DNA of 64,000 nucleotides. It comes from Myxococcales bacterium. Lineage in GTDB: Bacteria; Myxococcota_A; Polyangia; Polyangiales; Ga0077539. This document shows, one piece after another, positions 1 to 8,044 of the stretch. Position numbers and translations under genes: made by a program. The stretch is taken from positions 62,001 to 126,000 of the forward strand of contig JAUSAZ010000097.1 in the NCBI GenBank assembly GCA_030652255.1. The letters are read 5' to 3'. The notes beneath the pieces are model-generated. The model had not been told where the DNA came from and made no database searches. It saw nothing but the letters and a program-made list of their open reading frames with translations. The number at the start of each line of letters is the position of its first letter. Within the stretch, counting starts at the first letter, position 1.

Positions 1-3000
1 CGGGCAGCACGGTCTCCTGCGGCACCGCCACGGTCTCCGTCGACTGCAACGTCCCCCGCTGCGAGATCAGCGCGCCCTCGCGCGCCGCGCTCAACCTCTC
101 CGACAGCACCGCCGCGGCGGGCATGCCCTTCGCGACGGCCTTCGTGGTCAGCACCGACATCGAAGACGGCCGCGAGGTCGAGCTCTCGGTCACGGGCACC
201 CCGACGCCGCTGCGCGCCGCGGTCATGGCCGGCATGGCGCGCTTCGCCAACGTCCGCCTGAGCCCCGACGGCGAGTTCGTCACCCGCGCCACCTGCACCA
301 ACCGCGCGGGCAACGTGGGCCGCTCGGCGGAGAGCCGCTTCACCGTCGACTCCGTGGCGCCCACCCTCGCGGTGCAGAGCCCGATGGCCAACAGCACCAT
401 CGGCCTCCAGGGCGACGTCAACCCCGCCGTCGCGGGGGTGCAGTTCAACGTCTGCGCCCGCAGCGACGCCGCGGGGCGCCGGGTGTGCGCCAACGTCATG
501 GGCTCGACGCCGGCCGACCCGGCTGGCTGCGCCGACGTCCCGGCCGCCGCCACCACCGACGCGTGCGTCCAGGTGACCTGCCCCGACGGCAGCGCGCCCT
601 TCACCGTCGAGGTCTCGACCCAGGACGCGGCGGGCAACGTGGCGCGCGGCACCATCGCCAACGTTCGCTGCCAGTCGGCGCTGCCCTCGGTGCGCGTCGT
701 CGCCCCGGCGCCGTACAACGCCGCCGACGCCACCACCATCCTCAACGCGGCCCGCGACACCGACGCCGCCACCCCGGGGCTACAGGTGGACGTCGTGGCG
801 TGCACCGACCGCGCCGAGGGCACCGCGGTGCTCCTCCGCGACATGGTGCCGACGCCCCTCGCGATGGCGACCGTTGCGCCCACCGCCGCGGGCGACCCCT
901 GCGCCGCGCTCGGCATGGGCTTCGTGGGCATCGCGCGCTTCCCCGGCGTGACCCTGCCCGAGACCACCCCCGCTCGCACCGAGCCGACCTCGCCCGCGCC
1001 CACGGGCCCGGTGCTCCAGGTGCAGGTCACCGACGCCGCGGGCGACCGCGGCTCGTCGGCCCCGGCGACCTTCTACGTCGACTCCGCGCCCCCCACGCTC
1101 AACATCTTCAACTGCGACCGCATCGTGCGCCCTGGCACCGACGGCACGGGCCGCGCGGACGTGACCATCAACAGCGGCGCCTACCCCGCGACGCTCACGC
1201 TCACCCGCACCGGCGACATGCCGCGCACCTTCACCCTCAACGCGCCGACGATGACGGGCGGCACGGGCACCTTCCAGAACCTCCAGTTCTTCCCCGGCGC
1301 CACCACGCTCCGGCTCGCGGCGACGGACCCTGCGGGCAACGCCAGCGCGACCAACGGGATGTGCACCATCGACGTGGGCAACCCCCCGATGCTGGCCTTC
1401 ACGAGCCCCGCGCCGTCCGCGCGTTTCATCACCTCCCGGATCAACGTCACGCTCTCCACCGACGCGCCCAACGGCACCGTGGTGAGCCTGCGCGTCAACG
1501 GCGGTACGGCCATCACGGCGCCCGCCGCCAACGGCGCCGTCACCTTCGCGAACGTGATGCTGCCCGACGGAGACGCGGTCAACCTCGCGGCGACCACCGC
1601 CGACGTCGCCGGCCGCGGCGTCGGGATGGCGTCGGTCACGGTGATCGTCGACACGGGCATCCCCACGGCGCCCACCGGGCTGATGATGGCGATCCCCACG
1701 ACGCCGCGCTCGGCGCGCCGCGCGGGCGTCATCCGGCTCACCTGGTCCGACGGCTCCGACCCCAGCCCCTCGGGCGTCGGCACCCGCCCGGTGCAGCGCT
1801 ACGAGGTGCGCACCGCGAACGTTCCGCTCACGGCGACCAACTTCGCCGCGGGCACCCTGGCGGTCGTCACGGCGACCCCGGGCACGCCCGGCGCGGCGAA
1901 CACCGGCGACATCTCCGGCGCCCAGCTCGGTCGGGTCTACTACGTCGCCATCCGCTCCTTCGACGCGGGCGGCAACGCGAGCCCGACGGTGGCCACCGCG
2001 GGGCCGCTGACCCCCGACATCGTGGTCGACCAGCTCGCGAACGCCATGCCCCCGCTCGGCAACAGCGTCTCCGGTGGTCATGACTTCAACGGCGACGGCT
2101 TCGCCGACGTGCTCGTGGGCTCCGGCTCCGGCACCGGCGGCACCGGCGGCCTCGCCCGGGTCTACTTCGGCTCGGCCACCGGGCTCTCGGCGACCAACTT
2201 CAGCGAGTTCGCGGGCGCGGCCTCGGACGGGCGCTTCGGCACCACCGTGGCGGCCCTCGGCGACGTCAACGGCGACGGCGTGGCCGACTTCGCCATCTCC
2301 GAGCCGGGCCCCGCGGCGGCCGGGACCACCCGCCCGGGCATCGTGTACCTCTACTTCGGTCGCTCCGCCGCGATGTGGCGCATCGGCTCGGCGATGGCCT
2401 ACCTGGCGACCGACGCGAACGTGACCATCGGCGGCGGCACCGCGGAGTTCGCCACGGCGCGCCTCGGCGTCTCCCTGGCCCGCGTGGGCGACTTCGACGG
2501 CGACGCCATCAACGACGTCGCCATCGGCGCGCCCAACGCGACCAACGGCGGCGCGGTGGTGGTCATCCGCGGTCGGCGCACCTGGCCGGCGACGCTCTCG
2601 CCCAACGCGGCCGATCTCATCATCCGCAACAACGGCACCTCGGGGGTGTTCGGCTTCACCCTCGCGGGCGTCGGCCGCGTGCTGGGCGGCGACACCCTCG
2701 AAGACCTCGCCATCGGCGGCGGCTTCTCGACCCTCCCGGGCGCGGCGTACATCTACGCAGGCCGCTCGCTCGCGACGGCCACGGCGCTCAGCGTGACCGA
2801 CGCCAACTTCACCCGCGTCGGCATCGCGCCGGGCACCCCGGGGTCGACCACGGCGAACGGCCAGTCCCAGGTGGCGGGCGTCGGGGACATCAACGGCGAC
2901 GGCCGCAGCGACTTCGCGGTCGGCACCCTCGGCGGCACCGGCGGCCCGGGCGAGGTGTACCTCTACTTCGGGGCCGCCAGCGGCGCCCCCACGGTGGGCC

Positions 3001-3368
3001 CGACGATTCGCACCACGGCCCTCGGCGGCGTGGGCGACGTCTTCGGCCGCTCGCTGGCGTCGATCTACGATCCCACGGCGAACCGCCCGTCCCTGCTCCA
3101 GGCCGGCGCGCCCTCGGCCGACCTCCTGGTGGGCAGCGCGGCGTACCAGACCAACAACCCCGCCCGGATGTACATCTACCGCGGGCGCGACGCGGCGGCC
3201 TGGGTGGGGCAGACCACCGACACCGCCAACCGCTTCGTGACCGCCGTGGGCAGCGGCACCAACCCGACCATCACCAGCCTGAACTGGGTCGGCGACACGG
3301 ACGGTGACGGCGCCGTCGACGCGGCCTTTGCCCAGTTCGGTACCGGAACGCTGTTCATCGTGCGGTGA
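1..3368 (+). CDS. Large secreted FG-GAP / Ig-like repeat protein (5' end outside window)
   Basis: The reading frame is open from the first bases of the window (first full codon at base 3), so the N-terminus lies upstream; about 1,120 codons are visible. The first half is a chain of Ig-like modules, each ending in a VDSxxP-type strand and containing paired cysteines, followed by a fibronectin-III-like module around bases 1650-2010. The C-terminal 440 residues form a beta-propeller of FG-GAP repeats with calcium-loop motifs such as DFNGDGFADVLVG, DVNGDGVADFAIS, DFDGDAINDVAIG and DINGDGRSDFAVG. FG-GAP propellers are known from integrin alpha chains and bacterial surface proteins. Secretion or surface display is inferred because the signal peptide is not visible. 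The stop TGA is at 3366-3368. A 55-codon ORF follows 32 nt later on the same strand. Confidence 0.85.
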   Translation, partial: GSTVSCGTATVSVDCNVPRCEISAPSRAALNLSDSTAAAGMPFATAFVVSTDIEDGREVELSVTGTPTPLRAAVMAGMARFANVRLSPDGEFVTRATCTNRAGNVGRSAESRFTVDSVAPTLAVQSPMANSTIGLQGDVNPAVAGVQFNVCARSDAAGRRVCANVMGSTPADPAGCADVPAAATTDACVQVTCPDGSAPFTVEVSTQDAAGNVARGTIANVRCQSALPSVRVVAPAPYNAADATTILNAARDTDAATPGLQVDVVACTDRAEGTAVLLRDMVPTPLAMATVAPTAAGDPCAALGMGFVGIARFPGVTLPETTPARTEPTSPAPTGPVLQVQVTDAAGDRGSSAPATFYVDSAPPTLNIFNCDRIVRPGTDGTGRADVTINSGAYPATLTLTRTGDMPRTFTLNAPTMTGGTGTFQNLQFFPGATTLRLAATDPAGNASATNGMCTIDVGNPPMLAFTSPAPSARFITSRINVTLSTDAPNGTVVSLRVNGGTAITAPAANGAVTFANVMLPDGDAVNLAATTADVAGRGVGMASVTVIVDTGIPTAPTGLMMAIPTTPRSARRAGVIRLTWSDGSDPSPSGVGTRPVQRYEVRTANVPLTATNFAAGTLAVVTATPGTPGAANTGDISGAQLGRVYYVAIRSFDAGGNASPTVATAGPLTPDIVVDQLANAMPPLGNSVSGGHDFNGDGFADVLVGSGSGTGGTGGLARVYFGSATGLSATNFSEFAGAASDGRFGTTVAALGDVNGDGVADFAISEPGPAAAGTTRPGIVYLYFGRSAAMWRIGSAMAYLATDANVTIGGGTAEFATARLGVSLARVGDFDGDAINDVAIGAPNATNGGAVVVIRGRRTWPATLSPNAADLIIRNNGTSGVFGFTLAGVGRVLGGDTLEDLAIGGGFSTLPGAAYIYAGRSLATATALSVTDANFTRVGIAPGTPGSTTANGQSQVAGVGDINGDGRSDFAVGTLGGTGGPGEVYLYFGAASGAPTVGPTIRTTALGGVGDVFGRSLASIYDPTANRPSLLQAGAPSADLLVGSAAYQTNNPARMYIYRGRDAAAWVGQTTDTANRFVTAVGSGTNPTITSLNWVGDTDGDGAVDAAFAQFGTGTLFIVR

Positions 3369-3400
3369 GCGGCCGATACATCGCTGAAGAGGAGTCCCCT

Positions 3401-3568
3401 ATGTCCCCCGAGAACACGAACACGAACGCCTCCCCGCTGCTCCCCTACGAGGCGCCTCGCGTCGTCGAAGACCTCCCCCTCGAGACCTACAGCCTGGCCT
3501 GCGAGGTCGGCGGCGGCGGGAAGAACCCCGGCGTCTGCGACGAGCAGGGCGGCTTCGCCAACACCTGA
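3401..3568 (+). CDS. 55-aa peptide with YxxP leader motif; candidate RiPP precursor
   Basis: Small ORF starting at ATG 3401 with a good ribosome-binding site (GAGGAG, six bases upstream of ATG); a longer in-frame start at 3365 lacks one. The N-terminal half is Asn/Thr-rich and then reads PYEAPRVVEDLPLET. The Tyr16-x-x-Pro19-x-Val21 spacing with Thr29 resembles leader peptides of lasso-type RiPPs, which are bound by PqqD-like recognition proteins. The C-terminal part contains Cys34 and Cys46 around a GGGGKNPG segment and ends GFANT, so it would be the modified core. A nucleotidyltransferase of a type often found beside lasso clusters is convergent 11 nt away. No RRE protein, leader peptidase or cyclase is visible in the window. 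The RiPP reading is an inference; it could also be an unrelated small secreted or regulatory peptide. Confidence 0.6.
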   Translation: MSPENTNTNASPLLPYEAPRVVEDLPLETYSLACEVGGGGKNPGVCDEQGGFANT

Positions 3569-3579
3569 CCGGCATCCGC

Positions 3580-4437
3580 TCAGCGCAGCACGCGGTCGAG
3601 CGCACGCAAGGCCGCGTATCGCGCCGCCCACACGGGCAACCCTCCCCATCGATCACTCAGCACCGGCCGCTCGAGCAGCACCCCCAGGCGGCGCCCCATC
3701 GGGCGGCGTCGCCCAAGGGTCGCGCCCGCCTCGATCCAGCGCCCGATGAGCCGGCGGCGCGCGCGCATCGAGGCCTCGCCCTCCCACGGGGCGGCGGGAA
3801 CCTCCGCACCGCGCGCCCGCAGGTGCTCCAGGAGCAGCTGGAGCACGAGGCGCATCCCGCCGCGCTCGGCCTCGCGGAAGACCAGCGCCCAGTCGAGGGC
3901 CTCGCGCTCCAGGAGCCGCAGCACGTCCCCGGCGTGGCGGCCGTCGATCGTGTAGAGATGGTTGGCGTAGTGGACGGCGGCGTAGAGGAGCTGGTCCTCC
4001 GCGCCGAGGGAGCGGATGACCTCGTCGCCTGCGCGCCAGTCCCGCGCGCGGGCGAACACCCGCGCCGCGTCGAGGTCGAACCACGGCGGCGTGGCGAGGC
4101 CCCGGTGCAGGTCGACGGGCATCCACGCGCCGGGGTGTCCGTAGCTCCACTCCTTGGAGCCCCACTCGTTGGTGGCGCGGTGCCGGGGCGGCTCGTGCCG
4201 GCGAAACCCGCGCTGCTCCAGCGCCGCCGCGAAGGCCTCGAAGCGCCCGGGGCTCACGAGCGCGTCGAGGTCGCTGCCCACCCGGTCGCCGCGGCCGCCG
4301 TAGAGCACCGGGTCGGCCCACGCCGCCTTCAGGAAGAGCAGGTCGGCGCCGACCTCCCGGGCGACCTCCCGGAGCATCGCGCGCTGCCGATGGAGCACCA
4401 TCGCCTGCACCTTGCCTGCGTCGAGTCGGGTCGCCAT
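3580..4437 (-). CDS. Nucleotidyltransferase family protein (NTP_transf_5-like)
   Basis: 285 aa from ATG 4437 (MATRLDAGK); an upstream in-frame start at 4527 would run through the preceding gene and is less likely. Visible features are a LLFLKAAWADPVLYG segment, then GDRVGSDLDALV, a nucleotidyltransferase-like GSDLD motif in which the acidic residues would bind metal, then VDLHRG, and a helical C-terminal half with AVHYANHLYTIDG. The pattern matches uncharacterised nucleotidyltransferases (PF14907 type) that commonly sit in lasso peptide and other RiPP clusters; the family's exact reaction is not established. It lies 32 nt downstream of the 61-aa ORF, so the two probably form one transcript, and it converges on the candidate precursor gene. 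Confidence 0.75.
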   Translation of the reverse strand: MATRLDAGKVQAMVLHRQRAMLREVAREVGADLLFLKAAWADPVLYGGRGDRVGSDLDALVSPGRFEAFAAALEQRGFRRHEPPRHRATNEWGSKEWSYGHPGAWMPVDLHRGLATPPWFDLDAARVFARARDWRAGDEVIRSLGAEDQLLYAAVHYANHLYTIDGRHAGDVLRLLEREALDWALVFREAERGGMRLVLQLLLEHLRARGAEVPAAPWEGEASMRARRRLIGRWIEAGATLGRRRPMGRRLGVLLERPVLSDRWGGLPVWAARYAALRALDRVLR

Positions 4438-4469
4438 GGCGGTGCTGGTTGCGCGGCGCGCGACGCCGT

Positions 4470-4655
4470 TCAGGCGCTGTTGGCCTTGTCGAGCGCGGCG
4501 CGGTCGTCGAGGCAGCCGACCAGCCACCAGCGGCGGGTCTGCTCCCAGCGCGAGAAGGCCACCTCGGCCTCCGCGAGGGCGTCGAGGTCGCGGTCGCTGA
4601 TGAGGTAGCGGGTTCCGGCGGTGGTGAGCCCCTCGTCCTGATCGTCGTCGTGCAT
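4470..4655 (-). CDS. Hypothetical 61-aa acidic protein
   Basis: I do not recognise this protein. The ORF has almost exclusively G/C third positions and a ribosome-binding site (AAGGGA) eight bases before ATG 4655, so it looks real. It begins MHDDDQDEGLTTAGTRYLIS, has an acidic helix DRDLDALAEAEVAFSRWEQ and a Trp pair followed by a single Cys (RRWWLVGCLDD). It lies just upstream of, and in the same direction as, the nucleotidyltransferase gene. It could be a partner or carrier protein of the putative peptide-modification locus, but nothing in the sequence proves that. Confidence 0.6.
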   Translation of the reverse strand: MHDDDQDEGLTTAGTRYLISDRDLDALAEAEVAFSRWEQTRRWWLVGCLDDRAALDKANSA

Positions 4656-4762
4656 GGCGTCGTCCCTTCTCTACAGGCTTTCCCCTTCGCGGGGCCCGTT
4701 GGCAACGCTGCGATTCTGCTCAGTGCTGAACAGACTGCTGAATTCCTGGCGGACAGGGAATG

Positions 4763-5524
4763 TCAGGGCTTCAAGAACCCCATGAATTCATGCAGGCACT
4801 GCTGGGTGCGCCCGAGCGCGCCCGCGGCGGGGAGCAGGTCGATGGGCCCGCCGATGGTGGCGCCGAGGTAGTCGACCGGGGCCGCCGTGGCCTCGACCCC
4901 CGCCCGGCGAAACTCCCGCAGCGACCTCGGCATGTGCAGCGCGCTGGTCACGAGCACGAAGCGGGTGATGCCCCGCGCGCGGCCCATCGCCAGGCTGTAG
5001 CGCGCGTTCTCGCGGGTGTTGGTCGCGCGCGGCTCGAGCCACACGCGCTCCCGGGGAACGCCCGCGTGCGTCAGCGCGTCGGCCATCGCCTCGGTGGATG
5101 CGCCCGGCTCGCCGTCGGGTCCGACGCCCGAGACGATCACCGCCGCGGGCTGCGTGAGCGCGTACCAGCGCGCCGCCCCGAGGGTGCGCGCCCGGGAGGC
5201 GGCGTCGAGGCGCTCGCGCGGAGGGACGCCCGGGATCGCCGGGCCCACGCCGGAGCCGAGCACCACCAGCGCCGTCTGCGCGCGCAACCCCGCCGGGGCC
5301 ACGGCCTCCGCGGCGGGCATCGCGGGCTCGAGCGCCCGGACCAGCGCGAGGGAGACCGCGGGCGTCGCGCCGAGCCAGAGCAGGGCCCAGCACGCGAAGC
5401 CCACGCGCAGGGCCCAGCGGGCGCGCCGCGAGGGGATCAGGAGCTCCCGCTTCAGGACGATGAGCGCGGCGCCGAGGACGACGAGGAGGAGGAAGACGTG
5501 GTCGAGGAGGTGGGCGACGGCCAT
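4763..5524 (-). CDS. DUF218 / YdcF-ElyC family membrane protein
   Basis: 253 aa starting at ATG 5524, five bases after the stop of the upstream dehydrogenase-like gene; the longer open frame that continues upstream across that gene is spurious. There are two N-terminal membrane segments (LLDHVFLLLVVLGAALIVL and a second around residues 40-60), then a DUF218 domain with TALVVLGSGVG, ERLDAASRARTLG, IVSGVGPDGEPGASTEA and FVLVTSALHMPRS. These are the conserved blocks of the SanA/YdcF/ElyC family, inner-membrane proteins linked to cell-envelope and lipid-carrier homeostasis in enterobacteria. The substrate is unknown. Confidence 0.85.
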   Translation of the reverse strand: MAVAHLLDHVFLLLVVLGAALIVLKRELLIPSRRARWALRVGFACWALLWLGATPAVSLALVRALEPAMPAAEAVAPAGLRAQTALVVLGSGVGPAIPGVPPRERLDAASRARTLGAARWYALTQPAAVIVSGVGPDGEPGASTEAMADALTHAGVPRERVWLEPRATNTRENARYSLAMGRARGITRFVLVTSALHMPRSLREFRRAGVEATAAPVDYLGATIGGPIDLLPAAGALGRTQQCLHEFMGFLKP

Positions 5525-5529
5525 CGCGA

Positions 5530-6849
5530 TCAGGCCGGGCGGCGCTCTTCCCGGAAGCGGATGCCGAGGGCGTCGAGCTCGTCGAGGATGGGGTTGTACA
5601 CCTCCGGGGTGACGGGCACGACGACGCCGCGGTCGCGGATGGTGCCGTCGAGGACGCGCAGCACGCCGATGGCCGCGGGCAGGCCCACGGTGCGGGACAT
5701 CGCGCTCGGGCCGCCGGGCTCGCCGAAGTCGACCAGCGTCGAGCGGAGAAACTCCTGGCGGTCGCCGTAGTCCGCGATGAACTCGTGCTGGAGCACGATC
5801 ATGTCGCGCTCGCCGGACTTGTACTGGAGCCGCTCGACCATGCGGCTGACGAGCGCGTCGAGGGGGGAGGTGTCCGGGGCGGGCAGCGCGGCGCCCTCGA
5901 ACATCCCGAGCCAGGTGAGCTTCTGGATGGGCGCGCTGTCTCGCGCGACGTGGGCCTTCGCGGCGACCGCGGCCTCGACGTCGCCGTCGACCTCGACGCC
6001 GGCCAGCGCCGCGAGCACCCCGCGGTAGCTCTCCGCGGCGTAGCGCCGGGGCGCGTCGTCGAAGAGGCCGATGTCGGCCATGGCCTTCCAGGTCTCGCAG
6101 TGCCCGAGGTTGCGGAGCGTGCCGCGGAACATCGTCTTCACCCCCGCGAGGTCGTAGATGCCCACGTAGGCCGTGGAGTCGCGGTTGGGGTATCCCTCGA
6201 ACTCGCCAGCGCCCTCGACGGCGACCCGCTCGGGGTTGGCGAAGAGCTCCGGGCCCGGGATGACCACCTCGACGCCGTCGCGGAGGTACTTCGCGGCGTT
6301 GCGGGCGGCGAGCACCACGCCCCGCGGCGACCAGGAGAACTTGTACCCGAAGGGGTTGTCGTTGGCCTCCGGCGCCGGGAGCCCGCCGCAGTACGAGCGG
6401 AAGGAGGTGACGGTGCCGCCCGCGGCGCGCACGCCGTGGATGATCTTCATGGCCGACATGTGGTCGATGCCCGGGTCGAGCCCGAGCTCGTTGAGGAGCA
6501 CGACGCCGGCGGCCTTCGCGCGGTCGTGCAGCGCGCGCATGGCGGGCGACACGTACGACGTGGTCACGAGGTGGTGGCCGTGGGCGATGCAGCGCTCGGC
6601 GACCTTCACGTGGTGCAGGTACGGGAGCATCGAGACCATCACGTCGCTCTCGGCGGCGAGGCGGTCGAGCGCCGCCGCGTCGTCGATGTCGAAGGCGACG
6701 GCCTTGCCCCGCGGGTGCGCGCGCACCAGCTCGTTCGCCCGGTCGATGGACCGGGCCGCCACCGTGACGGTGTGCGAGGACGCTTCGAGAATGTGCCGGA
6801 CCACGGGACCTGCCACGAGTCCGGCGCCCAACACGGTGACGTGCGCCAT
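5530..6849 (-). CDS. Saccharopine dehydrogenase-like oxidoreductase
   Basis: 439 aa. The N-terminal Rossmann fold carries VTVLGAGLVAGPVVRHI. The middle has NELGLDPGIDHMSAMKII and then YCGGLPAPEANDNPFGYKFS, blocks conserved in saccharopine reductase (saccharopine dehydrogenase, glutamate-forming) of the aminoadipate lysine pathway. Size and motif order match the single-domain LYS9-type enzyme. The expected reaction is interconversion of saccharopine with aminoadipate semialdehyde plus glutamate using NAD(P). Bacteria with this enzyme usually use it for lysine breakdown; the partner enzyme is not in this window. The gene is 12 nt downstream of the VOC gene and 5 nt upstream of the DUF218 gene, an operon-like arrangement. 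Confidence 0.85.
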   Translation of the reverse strand: MAHVTVLGAGLVAGPVVRHILEASSHTVTVAARSIDRANELVRAHPRGKAVAFDIDDAAALDRLAAESDVMVSMLPYLHHVKVAERCIAHGHHLVTTSYVSPAMRALHDRAKAAGVVLLNELGLDPGIDHMSAMKIIHGVRAAGGTVTSFRSYCGGLPAPEANDNPFGYKFSWSPRGVVLAARNAAKYLRDGVEVVIPGPELFANPERVAVEGAGEFEGYPNRDSTAYVGIYDLAGVKTMFRGTLRNLGHCETWKAMADIGLFDDAPRRYAAESYRGVLAALAGVEVDGDVEAAVAAKAHVARDSAPIQKLTWLGMFEGAALPAPDTSPLDALVSRMVERLQYKSGERDMIVLQHEFIADYGDRQEFLRSTLVDFGEPGGPSAMSRTVGLPAAIGVLRVLDGTIRDRGVVVPVTPEVYNPILDELDALGIRFREERRPA

Positions 6850-6861
6850 AGGCCCGTCGGT

Positions 6862-7230
6862 CTACTCCAGCACGGGCGGTGAAGGGAAGCCGTCGAAGCA
6901 CGACACGCCCACCCGCCGCCCGTCGGGGTCGCGCACGTACACCGTGGCGGCGGTGCGGTGCTCGACCGCCACGCCCATGCGGGCGCAGCGCCCCACGAAG
7001 GCGTCGCGCCCGGCGGCGGTCACCCGCAGCGCGAAGAACTCCATCGACCCGGCGGGCACCGGGGCCTCGGAGGCGTCGGCGCGCTCGATCATCAGCGCGG
7101 CGTCGTCGAGCCCGAGCCACACGGAGTGCCCGGGCTGCTCGCGCCACACGGCGAGGCCGAAGAGCTCGGCGTACCAGCGGGCGAGGGCGGGCGGGTCTGC
7201 GGTGCGCAGGGCCAGGTGGTGCAGCCTCAC
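6862..7230 (-). CDS. VOC (glyoxalase/bleomycin-resistance) fold protein
   Basis: 122 aa with a GTG start at 7230 (MRLHHLALRTADPPALARWY). The two beta-alpha-beta-beta-beta halves of a vicinal-oxygen-chelate domain are visible: LHHLALRTADPPALARWYAE at the start and TVYVRDPDGRRVGVSCF near the end. The metal-ligand positions look like His at the start and a C-terminal half without the usual final Glu, so catalytic activity is uncertain. The function is unknown. It is the first gene of a minus-strand group with the dehydrogenase-like and DUF218 genes and is divergent from the terpene-cyclase-like gene. Confidence 0.8.
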   Translation of the reverse strand: MRLHHLALRTADPPALARWYAELFGLAVWREQPGHSVWLGLDDAALMIERADASEAPVPAGSMEFFALRVTAAGRDAFVGRCARMGVAVEHRTAATVYVRDPDGRRVGVSCFDGFPSPPVLE

Positions 7231-7292
7231 GGCCGGGCTCGCAGGGCGGCGGTGATGGACGACGGCGCGCCGTGCGGGCGAAGATCGACCCC

Positions 7293-8033
7293 ATGGGACT
7301 GTGGGACGAGCTGATGCGGCAGCCGGGGTTCTCGCCGATGCAGGTCGGCGTCGGGGCGGTGATGTACCTCGCGTGGACGGTGGCCTACGGGATCATCATC
7401 TACCGGGGCTTCAAGGACCGCACCTACGGCGTGCCCTGGCCGTGCATCGTGCTCAACGTGGCGTGGGAGGCGATCTTCTCCTTCGAGCTCACGAACGCGC
7501 GGCTGCATTGGTTCTTCCTCTGGGGCAACCGCACCTGGCTGCTGCTCGACGTGCTGATCATCTACCAGCTCGCGCGCTACGGGCGCGAGGCGCAGGTGGT
7601 GCCGTGGCTCAAGCGCTGGTTCTACCCGATGCTGGCGCTCTCGCTGCCGACGGCCTTCGGGGCCATCTACACCTTCACGCTCTACTTCAACGACCTCAAG
7701 GGCGTCGCCTCGTCGATGTCCATGAACCTCGTGATGAGCATCGCGTTCCCGCTCTTCCACCTGTCGCGCCCGGGGCGCGAGGGGCTCTCCACCACCGCCG
7801 CGTGGCTCAAGATGATCGGCACCCTGGCGGGGTCGTTCTTCCTGGCCGTGTGGTGGCCGGCGCAGTTCGTCGACGGCCACCTGCGCACGCACCCGCACGT
7901 CGACGAGCCCACCACGTACTCGTTCACGTACTTCCTCTACGGGATGATCTTCGTCTTCGACTGCATCTACATCGCGCTCTGCCACCGCGACGAGCGCGAG
8001 CGCGCGTTGACCGTCAACCCCCCCGACGCATAG
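7293..8033 (+). CDS. Seven-helix membrane protein resembling PaxB/Pyr4 terpene cyclases
   Basis: 246 aa from ATG 7293; an ORF running further upstream has no coding character. It is very hydrophobic with about seven predicted membrane helices. The segment FKDRTYGVPWPCIVLNVAWE (residues 40-59) matches the diagnostic second-helix block of integral-membrane terpene cyclases of fungal meroterpenoid and indole-diterpene pathways, where the block reads xxRTYGxxxxPLxxNxAWE. Glu59 corresponds to the catalytic Glu of Pyr4, and Asp223 in FVFDCIYIAL corresponds to its second essential acidic residue. Length is also typical (about 240 aa). No prenyltransferase or epoxidase gene is nearby, so a biosynthetic role is not shown; the bacterial homologue may act on another lipid. 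Confidence 0.65.
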   Translation: MGLWDELMRQPGFSPMQVGVGAVMYLAWTVAYGIIIYRGFKDRTYGVPWPCIVLNVAWEAIFSFELTNARLHWFFLWGNRTWLLLDVLIIYQLARYGREAQVVPWLKRWFYPMLALSLPTAFGAIYTFTLYFNDLKGVASSMSMNLVMSIAFPLFHLSRPGREGLSTTAAWLKMIGTLAGSFFLAVWWPAQFVDGHLRTHPHVDEPTTYSFTYFLYGMIFVFDCIYIALCHRDERERALTVNPPDA

Positions 8034-8036
8034 CAT
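8007..8036 (+). promoter_or_regulatory. Candidate promoter inside 3' end of preceding gene (TTGACC-N18-TAGCAT)
   Basis: TTGACC (8007-8012), 18 nt, then TAGCAT (8031-8036), with eight nt to ATG 8045. It predicts a leaderless or nearly leaderless transcript for the TPR-like gene and explains why no ribosome-binding site is seen there. It is one of several sites in the window with the same geometry. Confidence 0.45.
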
Positions 8037-8044
8037 CGGCGGCG

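Noticed and set aside
4763-7294. 843-codon minus-strand open frame spanning the DUF218, dehydrogenase-like and VOC genes
   Set aside because: Only its last 253 codons have recognisable content; the upstream part is an Arg/Ala/Gly/Pro-rich shadow of genes in another frame.
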